From the NCBI GenBank assembly GCA_022450155.1, contig JAKUQR010000007.1, forward strand, positions 1 to 58,745: a DNA stretch of 58,745 bases, given 5' to 3'. The first letter of the stretch is position 1; every line of letters starts with the position of its first letter. The notes under the pieces were generated by a model. The model saw only the letters and a list, made by a program, of their open reading frames with translations. It was not told the DNA's origin and made no database searches. Below, piece after piece: positions 24,288-34,288 of this stretch. The DNA is from Gammaproteobacteria bacterium. Lineage in GTDB: Bacteria; Pseudomonadota; Gammaproteobacteria; Arenicellales; UBA868. The translations under genes were made by a program, and so were the position numbers.

Positions 24288-26765
24288 ATGACAGCAGTAA
24301 CTGTGAAGAGATTTGCCGAGCAGATCGGTGTGAGTGAAGAAAGGCTGTTACAACAGCTTAAAGACGCCGGTGTTTCAGACAAAACCACTGATGGCGATCT
24401 GGATGACGTTGAAAAGACGAAATTACTCTCTTATTTACGCGGTGATTCAGGACCTGAATCGATTGATTTGCAGGGCAGTATTACGCTGAAGCGCCGTACG
24501 ACCAGCATCGTGAAACAGACCTCCCGTACCGGCGGTGCTAGGACCGTACACGTCGAACTTAAAAAGCGGCGAACGTATATAAAGCGAGGAGATCTACAGC
24601 GCCAGCAAGCAGATGCGAGGAAGGCAGCTGAAGCCGAAATAGCGGCCCGAGTCGCTGCGGAGGTGGAGGCGGAAGCCAAACTAAAAGCCAAGGCAAAAGA
24701 GGAAGCCGAGCGCAAGGCCGCTGAAGAAGAGGAACTAAAGCGTGCCAGCCTGGAATCAAAGCCAAATGCTGTTGGGCCCGAAGTTCGGGTGCCAGGTGAC
24801 GTTGCTGCGCCACCAGCGGAGCACAAAACCGCCGGACGTAGGGAAGACAAGACAAGAAAAAAGAAAGGTCGAGATAAAGCCTTTGGAGACCAGGAATTAC
24901 ATTTGGTAGCTGGGAAAAGAAGCCGAAGGAAGGCTCGTCCGGCGATAAAGCCTAGAAAACTTACTTCAGCAACGGCCGGCCAGCATGCGTTTGAAATGCC
25001 GACCGAGCCGATTAAGAGGATCATAGACGTTCCTGAAACAATCACTGTCGCAGAGCTTTCTCAGGCGATGTCTATAAAAGCGGCAGAAGTTATCAAGGTG
25101 TTGATGGAAATGGGGAGCATGGTCACGATAAATCAGGTTCTTGATCAGGACACTGCGATACTTGTGGTCGAAGAAATGGGACATACGGGTCAACGATCGG
25201 CAGAAGTGGACCCCGAGTCGGTTCTATATGCAGAGGAAGTCCAGACCTACGAGTTGCACCACAGATCACCAGTCGTAACCGTCATGGGTCACGTTGACCA
25301 TGGTAAGACTTCGCTTCTGGACTATCTCCGCCAGACGAAAGTAGCAGCGGGCGAAGCTGGCGGTATTACGCAGCATATCGGCGCATACAGGGTTTCTACA
25401 GAACGAGGTACCATCACATTTCTCGATACACCAGGTCACGAAGCTTTCAGTGCTATGCGCTCACGCGGCGCTTCGGTGACTGATCTTGTGATACTAATCG
25501 TTGCGGCTGATGATGGTGTAAAACCTCAGACCGTTGAAGCAATCAATCACGCCCGAACAGCCGGTGTTCCTCTGATTGTTGCGATAAACAAGATGGATAA
25601 AGATGATGCGAATTCAGAGCGCGTAAAACAAGAGCTTACCGCCCACGAAGTCGTTCCGGAGGAATGGGGCGGAGATATCCTGGTAAATGAAATATCAGCA
25701 CTCACCGGAAAAGGAATAGATGCGTTGTTGGAGTCGGTGCTGTTGCAAGCCGAGTTGCTGGATCTCCAGGCACCGATTGAAGGACCGGCCAGCGGCACTG
25801 TTATAGAGGCTCGACTAGACCGAGGTCGAGGTGTTGTCGCGACAGTATTGGTTCGTAGTGGAACTCTGCGAAAGGGGGATGTCCTCCTCGTGGGCAGGGA
25901 ATATGGCCGGATCAGAGTAATGACCGACGGTGCCGGAAAAGCCATCCAAAAAGCGGGTCCGTCTACGCCCGTCGAAGTTCAGGGTCTAGGTGGTGTACCT
26001 GAGTCCGGTGATGTGGCCAGTGTCGTTATAGATGAACGCAAGGCCAGGGAAATCAGCGATTATCGGCAGAGCAGGTACAAGGAAGTCAAGCTGGCAAAGC
26101 AGCAGAAATTAAAACTTGAAAGCATGTTTGAACAGATGGGTGACGACGATAAAACAACGCTGAATCTAATAATAAAAGCAGATGTACAGGGTTCAGTTGG
26201 GGCGCTATCTACAACCTTGGAAGAAATATCTGGAGACTCTGTCAGTGTTCATGTTGTCCACGGAATGGTGGGTGGAATTAACGAATCAGACGTTAATCTG
26301 GCAGCTGCTTCGTCGGCAATGATAATAGGGTTCAATGTGAGAGCCGATGCTACTGCGCGCAAGATGATTGAATCAGAGGGTGTTGATGTTCGTTACTACA
26401 ACGTGATTTATAACGCGATAGACGACATCAAAGCCGCCCTGTCCGGAATGATGGCGCCAGTGCTCAGAGAACAGGCTATCGGCCTCGCCGAGGTTCGCGA
26501 TGTCTTTCGGGTCGCTAAACTCGGTGCTGTGGCTGGTTGCCGGGTTATCGAAGGTGAGGTTAAAAGGAATTTACCAGTGCGGGTTTTACGTGACAATGTC
26601 GTCATTTTTGAAGGACAGATAGACTCTCTTCGTCGATTCAAGGAGGATGTTACCGAAGTAAAGAACGGGTTTGAATGTGGAATCGGAGTCAAAAACTATA
26701 ACGACATAAAAGAAGGGGATCAGATCGAGATCTACCAGACCGTAGAGGAAAAACCCAATCTTTAG
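24288..26765 (+). CDS. infB: Translation initiation factor IF-2
   Basis: 825-residue GTPase that brings fMet-tRNA to the 30S subunit. The N-terminus has an IF2_N domain ([19 protein letters not shown]), a long charged Ala/Lys/Glu-rich linker (about 100–240) and a second IF2_N domain; the G domain follows with [12 protein letters not shown] near residue 335, DTPGHEAF and NKMDK. The C-terminal domain binds fMet-tRNA ([15 protein letters not shown]). Internal ATG codons that could give a short isoform exist but were not assessed. Its client tRNA is encoded at the head of the same operon. Confidence 0.97.
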   Translation: MTAVTVKRFAEQIGVSEERLLQQLKDAGVSDKTTDGDLDDVEKTKLLSYLRGDSGPESIDLQGSITLKRRTTSIVKQTSRTGGARTVHVELKKRRTYIKRGDLQRQQADARKAAEAEIAARVAAEVEAEAKLKAKAKEEAERKAAEEEELKRASLESKPNAVGPEVRVPGDVAAPPAEHKTAGRREDKTRKKKGRDKAFGDQELHLVAGKRSRRKARPAIKPRKLTSATAGQHAFEMPTEPIKRIIDVPETITVAELSQAMSIKAAEVIKVLMEMGSMVTINQVLDQDTAILVVEEMGHTGQRSAEVDPESVLYAEEVQTYELHHRSPVVTVMGHVDHGKTSLLDYLRQTKVAAGEAGGITQHIGAYRVSTERGTITFLDTPGHEAFSAMRSRGASVTDLVILIVAADDGVKPQTVEAINHARTAGVPLIVAINKMDKDDANSERVKQELTAHEVVPEEWGGDILVNEISALTGKGIDALLESVLLQAELLDLQAPIEGPASGTVIEARLDRGRGVVATVLVRSGTLRKGDVLLVGREYGRIRVMTDGAGKAIQKAGPSTPVEVQGLGGVPESGDVASVVIDERKAREISDYRQSRYKEVKLAKQQKLKLESMFEQMGDDDKTTLNLIIKADVQGSVGALSTTLEEISGDSVSVHVVHGMVGGINESDVNLAAASSAMIIGFNVRADATARKMIESEGVDVRYYNVIYNAIDDIKAALSGMMAPVLREQAIGLAEVRDVFRVAKLGAVAGCRVIEGEVKRNLPVRVLRDNVVIFEGQIDSLRRFKEDVTEVKNGFECGIGVKNYNDIKEGDQIEIYQTVEEKPNL

Positions 26766-26788
26766 GTTTTCAACTCTAGGTATAGATA

Positions 26789-27157
26789 ATGCCGGGGATT
26801 GACAGAGTTCGAAGAGTCTCGGAACTGGTACGTCGCCAGGTCTCTCACTTCATACTGCGAGAACTGGCAGATGAAGGCCTCGGAATAGTATCAGTTACCG
26901 CTGTCGACATGAGTCGTGACCTGCGGCAAGCGACTGTCTACGTTTCGTCATTGGCTCGGGGCCCTGATATCGAAAATCTACTTTTGGTGCTCGAAGAAAA
27001 TGTGCCTGCCGTGCGCCGTCATCTGGCGCGGGCGCTGCAGCTAAGACGAGTGCCTCACCTGGCCTTTCGCTACGATGAAAGTGTAGAACGTGGACAGCGG
27101 CTGACCAAGATGATCGATGAGTTGGGGCTGGATCAGAATATGAACGATGGCGCGTAG
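26789..27157 (+). CDS. rbfA: 30S ribosome-binding factor A
   Basis: 122-residue KH-fold protein (RRVSELVRRQVSHFILREL, DMSRDLRQATVYVS, PHLAFRYDESVERGQRL) needed for late 16S rRNA maturation and cold adaptation. It starts 23 bp after infB and its 3' end overlaps the truB start by 11 bp. Confidence 0.95.
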   Translation: MPGIDRVRRVSELVRRQVSHFILRELADEGLGIVSVTAVDMSRDLRQATVYVSSLARGPDIENLLLVLEENVPAVRRHLARALQLRRVPHLAFRYDESVERGQRLTKMIDELGLDQNMNDGA

Positions 27158-28067
27158 AAATTCGGCAAGTCGTGGTGACAACCTCTCTGGCCTTTTGTTG
27201 TTGGATAAACCACAAGGGGTGACTTCAAATGAGGCACTCCAAGAAGCCAAGCGACTCCTAAATGCCCGCAAGGCTGGCCACACTGGAAGTCTGGATCCGA
27301 TTGCGACGGGCCTATTGCCGCTTTGCTTCGGCAGTGCAACCAAATTGTCCGGTTTCTTTCTCGGTGCTGACAAGACGTACTGGACACGTATTCGACTGGG
27401 TGAGCGTACAGCAACGGGCGACAGTGAGGGTGATGTTGTCGAGAAAAAACCAGTCACAGTGAGTCAGGATGACATCGAGAAGGCTCTGTTGAACTTCCAA
27501 GGAGAGTTTCTGCAGACGCCGCCGATGTATTCGGCGGTGAAAATGAACGGAACACCTTTGTATAAACTGGCCAGGCAGGGGATAGAGGTTGAACGTAGCC
27601 CCCGTACTGTTGTGGTGTACACAATGGAACTCAAATCCTTCGATGGCCTTGATCTGGAATTAGAGCTTAAATGTTCTCGTGGATTTTACGTTCGAGGTCT
27701 TGCGCATGATCTTGGTAACTTGTTGAAGTGTGGCGGCCATGTCGTGGCTTTACGTCGGCTGGTTGTTGCGGATCTAAAGATCGAAGACGCAGTAAAACTG
27801 GCCGAATTGACAGCGGTGCCAGATTTAGCGGTCAGGCAGAAGATACTGACTCCAATTGATGGTGGTCTTTCTCATCTGCCGGAGGTCAGACTGTCAGCTG
27901 ATGCTGCGTTTTATCTGTGTCGGGGCCAGGCCGTCCGCGCCCATGGGTTGCCGAACGAGGGGCAGGTCAGGTTATACGCCAAGGAAGCGGGGTTTCTTGG
28001 GATTGGAATGGTGACTGACGATGGGCGAGTCACCCCTCGACGGCTGATTCCTCAAAGAGAGAAATAA
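27147..28067 (+). CDS. truB: tRNA pseudouridine(55) synthase
   Basis: 306 residues; makes Psi55 in the T-loop of tRNAs. Catalytic Asp50 lies in HTGSLDPIATGLLP; LLLDKPQGVTSNEAL and PPMYSAVKMNG are also diagnostic, and the C-terminal PUA region ends the protein. The ATG at 27147 lies inside the rbfA 3' end, so translation is probably coupled. 173 bp separate it from rpsO; that gap has a CGGCGG/CCGCCG inverted repeat but no clear promoter. Confidence 0.96.
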   Translation: MARRNSASRGDNLSGLLLLDKPQGVTSNEALQEAKRLLNARKAGHTGSLDPIATGLLPLCFGSATKLSGFFLGADKTYWTRIRLGERTATGDSEGDVVEKKPVTVSQDDIEKALLNFQGEFLQTPPMYSAVKMNGTPLYKLARQGIEVERSPRTVVVYTMELKSFDGLDLELELKCSRGFYVRGLAHDLGNLLKCGGHVVALRRLVVADLKIEDAVKLAELTAVPDLAVRQKILTPIDGGLSHLPEVRLSADAAFYLCRGQAVRAHGLPNEGQVRLYAKEAGFLGIGMVTDDGRVTPRRLIPQREK

Positions 28068-28240
28068 CGCTGATTTTGTTGAGTAAATAGGCCGCGGCGG
28101 GTAGACTAGCGCGCTTTCCTCCGCCGACAGACCAGCTAAATTGCAAGTAGTGAGTTAATGGTTCGATGTTGGGCGGACCCTCAGATTGGCGAAATTAACC
28201 ACAGCAGGCATGAAAGGATATAGGACTTAGAGGACGATAA

Positions 28241-28510
28241 ATGACAATCACTGCGCAAAGCAAGGCAGAGGTTATTGGCGAATATGCCTTGAATCAGGGC
28301 GATACAGGTTCACCAGAGGTGCAAGTGGCTCTGTTGACTGACCGAATCAAAGATCTGACCGAACACTTCAAAATTCACATTCATGATCATCATTCCCGGC
28401 AGGGATTGCTCCGTATGGTTAACCGTCGGCGCAAGCTGTTGGATTATCTAAAAGGCAAAGACGAACAGCGATACCGATCCTTGATCGGTCGCTTGGGTTT
28501 ACGCCGTTAA
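28241..28510 (+). CDS. rpsO: 30S ribosomal protein S15
   Basis: 89 residues, standard length. It carries [37 protein letters not shown] and [20 protein letters not shown], the 16S rRNA helix 20–22 binding surface. S15 starts assembly of the 30S platform and in E. coli represses its own mRNA by a pseudoknot. Only 30 bp separate it from pnp. Confidence 0.97.
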   Translation: MTITAQSKAEVIGEYALNQGDTGSPEVQVALLTDRIKDLTEHFKIHIHDHHSRQGLLRMVNRRRKLLDYLKGKDEQRYRSLIGRLGLRR

Positions 28511-28540
28511 TTGGCTCTAGGAAGAGCATCAGGAGTCGAA

Positions 28541-30628
28541 ATGAAGGCAGCAACACGGCGTTTCAAGTATGGCAAACATGAGGTGACCCTAGATACAGGG
28601 AGGATAGCCCGACAGTCGTCGGGCGCGGTACTGGCAAGCATGGGAGACACGACTGTACTGGTTACGGTTGTGGCATCCCGCGAGCCCAGTAATCGTGATT
28701 TCCTCCCTTTGACCGTAGATTATGAAGAAAGGACCTATTCTGCCGGGCGTATACCGGGAGGATTTTTCAAGCGCGAAGGGCGACCTTCAGAAAAAGCAAT
28801 TTTGACTTGTCGACTCACTGACCGACCGATCAGGCCTCTGTTTCCGGATGGTTTTAGTAACGAAGTCCAAATTATTGCAACGGTGATGTCGATCGACCCG
28901 GAGGTCGATCCGGATATTCTTGCCATGCTCGGGGCATCAGCCGCGTTGACCCTATCAGGGGTTCCCTTCAGGGGACCTATTGGAGCGGCGCGGGTCGGTT
29001 ACGTGAATGACGAATATGTACTTAATCCCGATACCAGTGAGTTGACTGAGTCTCGGTTGAACCTGGTTGTAGCAGGGACAGAGAGTGCGGTACTGATGGT
29101 CGAATCGGAAGCTCAGGAATTATCTGAGGAACAGATGCTGGGTGCGGTAATGTTCGGTCACGATCAGATGAAAGAGGCAATCAGTGAGATTCGATCACTG
29201 GCCGAAGAGGCCGGTAACTCCGCCTGGGAATGGGAGCCTCCCCAAACCAATGAAGATCTTACCGCCAGGGTTGATGCCATCGGTCGATCCCACCTGGAAA
29301 GTGCCTACCAGATGGTGGACAAAGTAGAGCGCCAGACTGCGATAGGGAAAGCCAAGCAGCAGGTAGTGTCGGAACTGTGTCAAGACGACACTGAAGATGG
29401 TGAGGTCGAGACGGTAAAAGGAGCGCTTAAACTTCTGGAAAAAGACATTGTCCGCAGCCGAATATTGGATCGACAGCCCAGAATTGATGGCAGAGACCTT
29501 GAGACGGTCAGGCCCATATCGATTGATACAGGATTGTTGCCCCGAACCCACGGGTCGGCGATGTTTACACGAGGGGAAACACAGGCACTCGTGGTCACGA
29601 CGCTGGGTACTGAGCGCGACTCGCAGATAATTGATGCGATCGAAGGCGAACGACGAGACCGCTTTATGCTGCACTACAATTTTCCACCCTATAGCGTTGG
29701 GGAAACAGGACGGGTCGGGTCACCAAAGCGCCGAGAAATAGGGCATGGGAGGTTGGCTAAACGGGCACTACTGGCAGTAATGCCGATGCCTGAAGATTTC
29801 CCCTACGTAATAAGAATTGTTTCTGAAATTACAGAGTCCAATGGTTCGAGTTCTATGGCGACTGTATGCGGAGCCAGTCTTTCTATGATGGATGCCGGAA
29901 TAGAGATTAAAGCGCCGGTCGCCGGGGTCGCGATGGGCTTAATCAAGGAGGGAGATCAGTTCGCAATCCTTACTGACATACTCGGCGATGAGGACCATCT
30001 CGGGGATATGGACTTCAAAGTTGCTGGTACCGAAGCCGGTGTGACCGCACTGCAGATGGATATCAAAATCGAAGGTATCAACAAAGAGATCATGGAGCAG
30101 GCCCTGACTCAAGCTAAAAAGGGGCGGTTGCATATCCTGGGAGAGATGGCTAAGGCCTTGGCAGAACCAAGATCTGAAATGTCCCGGTACGCACCCAGGA
30201 TTATGACGATTCGTATACCCACTGAGAAGATAAGAGATGTCATCGGCAAGGGTGGTGTGACGATTCGTGCTATCTCCGAAAGTACCGGCGCTACAATTGA
30301 TATTGAAGATGACGGTACCATAAAGATCGCCAGCGCAGATCTTTCAGCTGCCGAAGCGGCGCGTAAGCGTATCGAGCAGATCACTGCGGATGTCGAGGTT
30401 GGAACAATTTATGAAGGAAAAGTTGTGCGGCTTATGGATTTCGGAGCTTTTGTAAATATCCTACCCGGTAAAGACGGGCTCGTGCACATCTCGCAGATAT
30501 CCAATGAACGTGTGGCTAGTGTCAGTGACAAACTTTCTGAAGGTGATGTCGTCAAGGTCAAGGTGCTGGAAGTCGATAAACAGGGCCGGGTTCGCCTGAG
30601 TATCAAGGCAGTGGAAGAGGCGGCCTAG
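28541..30628 (+). CDS. pnp: Polynucleotide phosphorylase
   Basis: 695-residue 3'-5' phosphorolytic exoribonuclease of the degradosome. Two RNase PH domains (first [16 protein letters not shown], second with [17 protein letters not shown]) joined by a helical domain, then KH ([20 protein letters not shown]) near residue 555 and S1 ([20 protein letters not shown]). ATG 28541 is chosen for its AGGAG site and match to the family start; a TTG ten codons earlier is less likely. The leader is only 30 nt after rpsO, far shorter than the E. coli RNase III-processed pnp leader. Confidence 0.97.
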   Translation: MKAATRRFKYGKHEVTLDTGRIARQSSGAVLASMGDTTVLVTVVASREPSNRDFLPLTVDYEERTYSAGRIPGGFFKREGRPSEKAILTCRLTDRPIRPLFPDGFSNEVQIIATVMSIDPEVDPDILAMLGASAALTLSGVPFRGPIGAARVGYVNDEYVLNPDTSELTESRLNLVVAGTESAVLMVESEAQELSEEQMLGAVMFGHDQMKEAISEIRSLAEEAGNSAWEWEPPQTNEDLTARVDAIGRSHLESAYQMVDKVERQTAIGKAKQQVVSELCQDDTEDGEVETVKGALKLLEKDIVRSRILDRQPRIDGRDLETVRPISIDTGLLPRTHGSAMFTRGETQALVVTTLGTERDSQIIDAIEGERRDRFMLHYNFPPYSVGETGRVGSPKRREIGHGRLAKRALLAVMPMPEDFPYVIRIVSEITESNGSSSMATVCGASLSMMDAGIEIKAPVAGVAMGLIKEGDQFAILTDILGDEDHLGDMDFKVAGTEAGVTALQMDIKIEGINKEIMEQALTQAKKGRLHILGEMAKALAEPRSEMSRYAPRIMTIRIPTEKIRDVIGKGGVTIRAISESTGATIDIEDDGTIKIASADLSAAEAARKRIEQITADVEVGTIYEGKVVRLMDFGAFVNILPGKDGLVHISQISNERVASVSDKLSEGDVVKVKVLEVDKQGRVRLSIKAVEEAA

Positions 30629-30695
30629 CTACAGCGGACTTCGCTCGGTGAAGAGTTTCCGACACAGATTCAGAACTGCCGACTGAACGCTACTC

Positions 30696-31238
30696 TTGAA
30701 AGATTCGGGTAATCTCGTCTGGATGGACCTTGAGATGACAGGTCTGGACCCTGACAGGGACAGGATCATCGAGATCGCGACAATTATTACAGACGCCGGT
30801 CTTACGATTATTGAAGAAGGTCCTGTTCTAGCCATTAAACAACCTGAATCCGTGCTAAATCTCATGGATGAATGGAATCAGCGTGTTCATACATCCACTG
30901 GACTGGTAGCGAGAGTCCAGGATTCAAAAACAGACACCGCCGGGGCTGAACAGGCTACTCTAGAATTTATTGAACGCCACCTCTTTGAGGGGCGTGCACC
31001 CTTATGTGGTAACAGTATCTGCCAGGATCGAAGGTTTTTATATCGTTATATGCCTAAGCTCAGCGCCTATCTCCACTATCGGAATGTGGACGTCAGTACC
31101 ATCAAGGAGCTGGTGGCTCGCTGGAGTCCCAATGTTATCGATGGCTTTGAGAAGAAAGCAGCACACCGGGCGCTCGATGACATCCGCGAATCGATAGAAG
31201 AGCTCCAGTATTACCGTAGCGCGGTGTTCAAGATCTGA
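30696..31238 (+). CDS. orn: Oligoribonuclease
   Basis: 180-residue DEDDh 3'-5' exonuclease that finishes RNA decay by degrading 2–5-mers and pGpG. Motif I WMDLEMTGLD (Asp11, Glu13), EQATLEFIERHL, GNSICQDRRFLYRYMP and AAHRALDDIRESIEEL carry the other acidic residues and the His. TTG start at 30696, required to retain motif I, with no strong ribosome site. Directly follows pnp, so two RNA-decay enzymes are adjacent. Confidence 0.95.
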   Translation: MKDSGNLVWMDLEMTGLDPDRDRIIEIATIITDAGLTIIEEGPVLAIKQPESVLNLMDEWNQRVHTSTGLVARVQDSKTDTAGAEQATLEFIERHLFEGRAPLCGNSICQDRRFLYRYMPKLSAYLHYRNVDVSTIKELVARWSPNVIDGFEKKAAHRALDDIRESIEELQYYRSAVFKI

Positions 31239-31242
31239 TTAG

Positions 31243-32331
31243 TCAATCTGCTGAGACAGGGGGATCATTGAGTTGTGCTATTGCCCACTCAATATGCTCG
31301 CGCACCATTGGTGTTGCCACCAATTTTTTCTCTTCAAGAACGGCCAGTACAGCATTCGTGGCTTTACTGTTACCCAATGCAACAGCAATGTTACGTAGCC
31401 AGCGTTGGTAACCAATTCGTCTTATCGGGCTTCCTTCTAGGCGCGTGTTGAATTCAGATTCGGACCAACTGAAAAGATCAGTAAGTACGGCGTTATCGAG
31501 TGAATGGCGAGGCTGAAAGTCCTGAGTGGATACTGGCTTAGAGAACCTGTTCCACGGGCAGACCAACTGGCAATCGTCACAGCCGAATATCCGGTTGCCA
31601 ATCAGGGGCCTGAGATCCGCAGGAATCGGTCCCTTGAGTTCAATTGTCAGATAGGAGATACAGCGTCGGGCATCCAGTTGATAAGCCCTATCGATCGCAC
31701 CGGTTGGGCATGCTGTCATGCAAAGATTGCAATCGCCACAGTGATCGGTTTGCTCATCATCTAACGGCAAAGGGAGGTCCGTGTAGAGTTCACCCAAAAA
31801 AAAGAACGAGCCCGACTCTTTGTCGATCAGGTTTGTGTGCTTACCTAGCCACCCAAGACCAGCCTTAACAGCAAGAGGTTTTTCCATGACTGGGCCGCTG
31901 TCTACAAAAGCCCTGTAGCGAAACGGACCGACTTCTCCACTTATTAAGTCAGCGAGTTTCTGAAGTTTTCGCCGCATCAACCGATGATAATCGCGTCCTA
32001 GGGCATAGCGGGAAACATAACCTCTAGTACTATCCTGTAGTATCTCTGTTGGAGGCGTTGCTGAATCAGGAAAATAATCCATGCGTACACTGACCACTCT
32101 GATAGTACCAGGATGAATAGCATCCGGTTTTGTCCGCCGGTCACCGTGTTTTGCCATGTAGTGCATGTCGCCGTGGCGACCGTCTGCGAGCCATTCAAAA
32201 AGACGCGCTTCTTCCTGCGAGAGATCGGTGCCGGCGATACCGATCATGCAGAATCCGAGTTCGCTGGCCCAAAGCTTCATCTGGGCTTTAACGGAAGTCA
32301 GATCCTTTGCTGAGAATATCTTAGGCATCAT
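31243..32331 (-). CDS. queG: Epoxyqueuosine reductase
   Basis: 362-residue corrinoid and [4Fe-4S] enzyme for the last step of queuosine synthesis in tRNA. The signature AGLGWLGKHTNLI follows FVDSGPVMEK; cluster cysteines are in CGDCNLCMTACPTGAI, RRCISYLTIE and CDDCQLVCPWN. The C-terminus resembles HEAT-like repeats. Two ATGs (32331, 32328) and a TTG (32334) compete as start. Divergent from nnr with 20 bp between, as in E. coli; convergent with orn. Confidence 0.95.
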   Translation of the reverse strand: MMPKIFSAKDLTSVKAQMKLWASELGFCMIGIAGTDLSQEEARLFEWLADGRHGDMHYMAKHGDRRTKPDAIHPGTIRVVSVRMDYFPDSATPPTEILQDSTRGYVSRYALGRDYHRLMRRKLQKLADLISGEVGPFRYRAFVDSGPVMEKPLAVKAGLGWLGKHTNLIDKESGSFFFLGELYTDLPLPLDDEQTDHCGDCNLCMTACPTGAIDRAYQLDARRCISYLTIELKGPIPADLRPLIGNRIFGCDDCQLVCPWNRFSKPVSTQDFQPRHSLDNAVLTDLFSWSESEFNTRLEGSPIRRIGYQRWLRNIAVALGNSKATNAVLAVLEEKKLVATPMVREHIEWAIAQLNDPPVSAD

Positions 32332-32351
32332 CAACGCGATATCATAACGCG

Positions 32352-33839
32352 ATGGCAGAACATTTCGAACATCTCTACAGTTCTGAGGGCTCCCGGGTTG
32401 TCGATCGTAAAGCGATTAATTCACTTGGACTGGCCGACGGTGAACTGATGCAGCGTGCCGGCGCTGCTGCCTACGGCGTAATTTGTCGTAGATGGCCAGG
32501 GATTTCAACGCTGAACGTGGTCTGTGGGCCGGGCAACAATGGAGGTGATGGCTACATCCTGGCCAGGCTGGCGCATCAGGCCGGAATTAAAGTTAGAGTC
32601 TCTCAGGTCGTACCGCCCAAAACAGACGATGCGCAACGGGCACTGGAGCAGCTTGATTTACAGTCTATTACTGTCGAACCACTGAATATTGAGAAGGTCA
32701 GGGAAGCTGAACTCGTAGTTGATGCAGTCCTGGGGACGGGGCTCAGTCGCCCCCCAAGCGACATTTTTAAGACTGCGATCGATTCGATCAATGCCTCTGG
32801 CAGACCCGTGTTGTCACTGGATACCCCGTCGGGACTGGATGTGGACTCTGGATGGTCCGGTGGTGCAGCTGTACAGGCGACCGTTACCGTGACTTTTGTC
32901 TGTCTCAAGGCAGGACTATTTACGGGACATGGACCAGATCTTACAGGCGATATCGTGGTTGAGTGTCTGGAGGTGCCGGCGACTGTATTGGCCGGCGTTG
33001 AGCCAATGGCTTGCTGTATTTCAGCCCAGATCGTTCAGGAGCGACTCCCCGCTCGACGGCGCACCTTGCATAAAGGTGAAGCAGGCCATCTCGTGGTCAT
33101 TGGCGGAGATGTGTCGATGAAGGGTGCTCCGTATCTTGCGGGCACAGCCGCTCTGAGAACCGGTGCTGGGCTAGTCACCATAGCAACCCGGCGTTCACAC
33201 CTGGATACAATCGGCCTGGGTCAGCCTGAATTGATGTGCCATGTTGTAGAAGATCAACAGTCGCTTGAAGCTGTTCTCGCTGGGAAGACTGCGGTGGTTG
33301 TAGGGCCGGGAATGGGTCAGAGTGAATGGGGGGCTCAGATGCTTAGCGGTGTATTAGCATCCGGCTTACCCGGTGTGGTTGATGCCGATGCACTCAACCT
33401 ACTTGCGCAGGAACCTAAGCAAACCGGACAGATGATACTCACACCACATCCAGGTGAAGCCAGCCGCCTCCTCAATATGGATGTCGACGCCATACAGAGC
33501 CAGCGGTTTGTTTCAGCAGCCAAGATTCAGTCTCAATATGAGAGCATTTGCGTACTCAAGGGGGCGGGAACAGTGGTAGCCACTGGAGGTGGAAATCTTT
33601 GGCTCTGTAAAGAAGGTAACCCGGGGATGGCGACTGCAGGGATGGGCGATGTCTTGGCCGGAGTCATTGGTGCTTTGTTGTGTCAAGGCCTAGATCCCGG
33701 AGATGCTGCGACCGCTGGTGTCTGGCTGCACTCCAGGGCCGCAGACCTTGCCGCGGCAGACGGTGGCGAGCGCGGTCTGCTTGCGTCAGACCTGTGGAGT
33801 CATCTTAGACGTTTGGTAAATGACCCGTATTCTGAATGA
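32352..33839 (+). CDS. nnr: Bifunctional NAD(P)H-hydrate epimerase/dehydratase
   Basis: 495 residues. The N-terminal YjeF_N domain (GPGNNGGDGYILARLAH) epimerises damaged NAD(P)HX; the C-terminal ribokinase-like dehydratase (LTPHPGEASRLL, GNPGMATAGMGDVLAGVIGA) restores NAD(P)H with ADP. First gene of the nnr–tsaE–amidase–mutL run; its stop overlaps the tsaE start as ATGA. Confidence 0.95.
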   Translation: MAEHFEHLYSSEGSRVVDRKAINSLGLADGELMQRAGAAAYGVICRRWPGISTLNVVCGPGNNGGDGYILARLAHQAGIKVRVSQVVPPKTDDAQRALEQLDLQSITVEPLNIEKVREAELVVDAVLGTGLSRPPSDIFKTAIDSINASGRPVLSLDTPSGLDVDSGWSGGAAVQATVTVTFVCLKAGLFTGHGPDLTGDIVVECLEVPATVLAGVEPMACCISAQIVQERLPARRRTLHKGEAGHLVVIGGDVSMKGAPYLAGTAALRTGAGLVTIATRRSHLDTIGLGQPELMCHVVEDQQSLEAVLAGKTAVVVGPGMGQSEWGAQMLSGVLASGLPGVVDADALNLLAQEPKQTGQMILTPHPGEASRLLNMDVDAIQSQRFVSAAKIQSQYESICVLKGAGTVVATGGGNLWLCKEGNPGMATAGMGDVLAGVIGALLCQGLDPGDAATAGVWLHSRAADLAAADGGERGLLASDLWSHLRRLVNDPYSE

Positions 33840-34288
33840 GTTTAAAACAGGTATTTACATGTGAGGCGCAGTTAACGGCTTTTGCAGCCAAGATTGCAAT
33901 GATCCTTGTGTCAGGCGATGTAGTGTATTTACGCGGTGAACTGGGAACAGGTAAAACCACATTCGCCAGAGCGATTATCCAGCAAATGGGTCGTGTTGAT
34001 TCAGTCACCAGCCCAACGTTTACCCTGATTGAGACCTATGACCTGAATGAGGTGTTGGTGGCCCATCTGGACCTTTACCGAATTGAATCTGAGGCGGAGA
34101 TGGAGGGGGTTGGTCTGCGGGATTATCTAGATGGGGACTGGATTTGTTTGATCGAGTGGCCCGATCGAGCGCCAGGCATGTTGCCAGACCCCGATCTCAC
34201 AATTGACCTGGCCTATGAGGGAAAGGGTCGCTCAGCTGTCTTGGTCGTCACAGAACGGCTGGCCGATCGTGCGGATTGGCTTAAATGA
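33836..34288 (+). CDS. tsaE: tRNA t6A synthesis ATPase TsaE
   Basis: 150-residue P-loop ATPase that drives the TsaB–TsaD complex in making N6-threonylcarbamoyladenosine 37. Walker A is GELGTGKTTFARAI; SPTFTLIETY, AHLDLYRIESEAE and LIEWPDR are the family motifs. Overlaps nnr at its 5' end and the amidase gene at its 3' end by 4 bp each, so it is translationally embedded. tsaB, tsaC and tsaD are not in the window. Confidence 0.95.
   Translation: MSLKQVFTCEAQLTAFAAKIAMILVSGDVVYLRGELGTGKTTFARAIIQQMGRVDSVTSPTFTLIETYDLNEVLVAHLDLYRIESEAEMEGVGLRDYLDGDWICLIEWPDRAPGMLPDPDLTIDLAYEGKGRSAVLVVTERLADRADWLK

Noticed and set aside
24431-25045. 204-codon minus-strand frame opposite infB
   Set aside because: Ala/Ser-rich shadow of the charged IF-2 linker; no family features.
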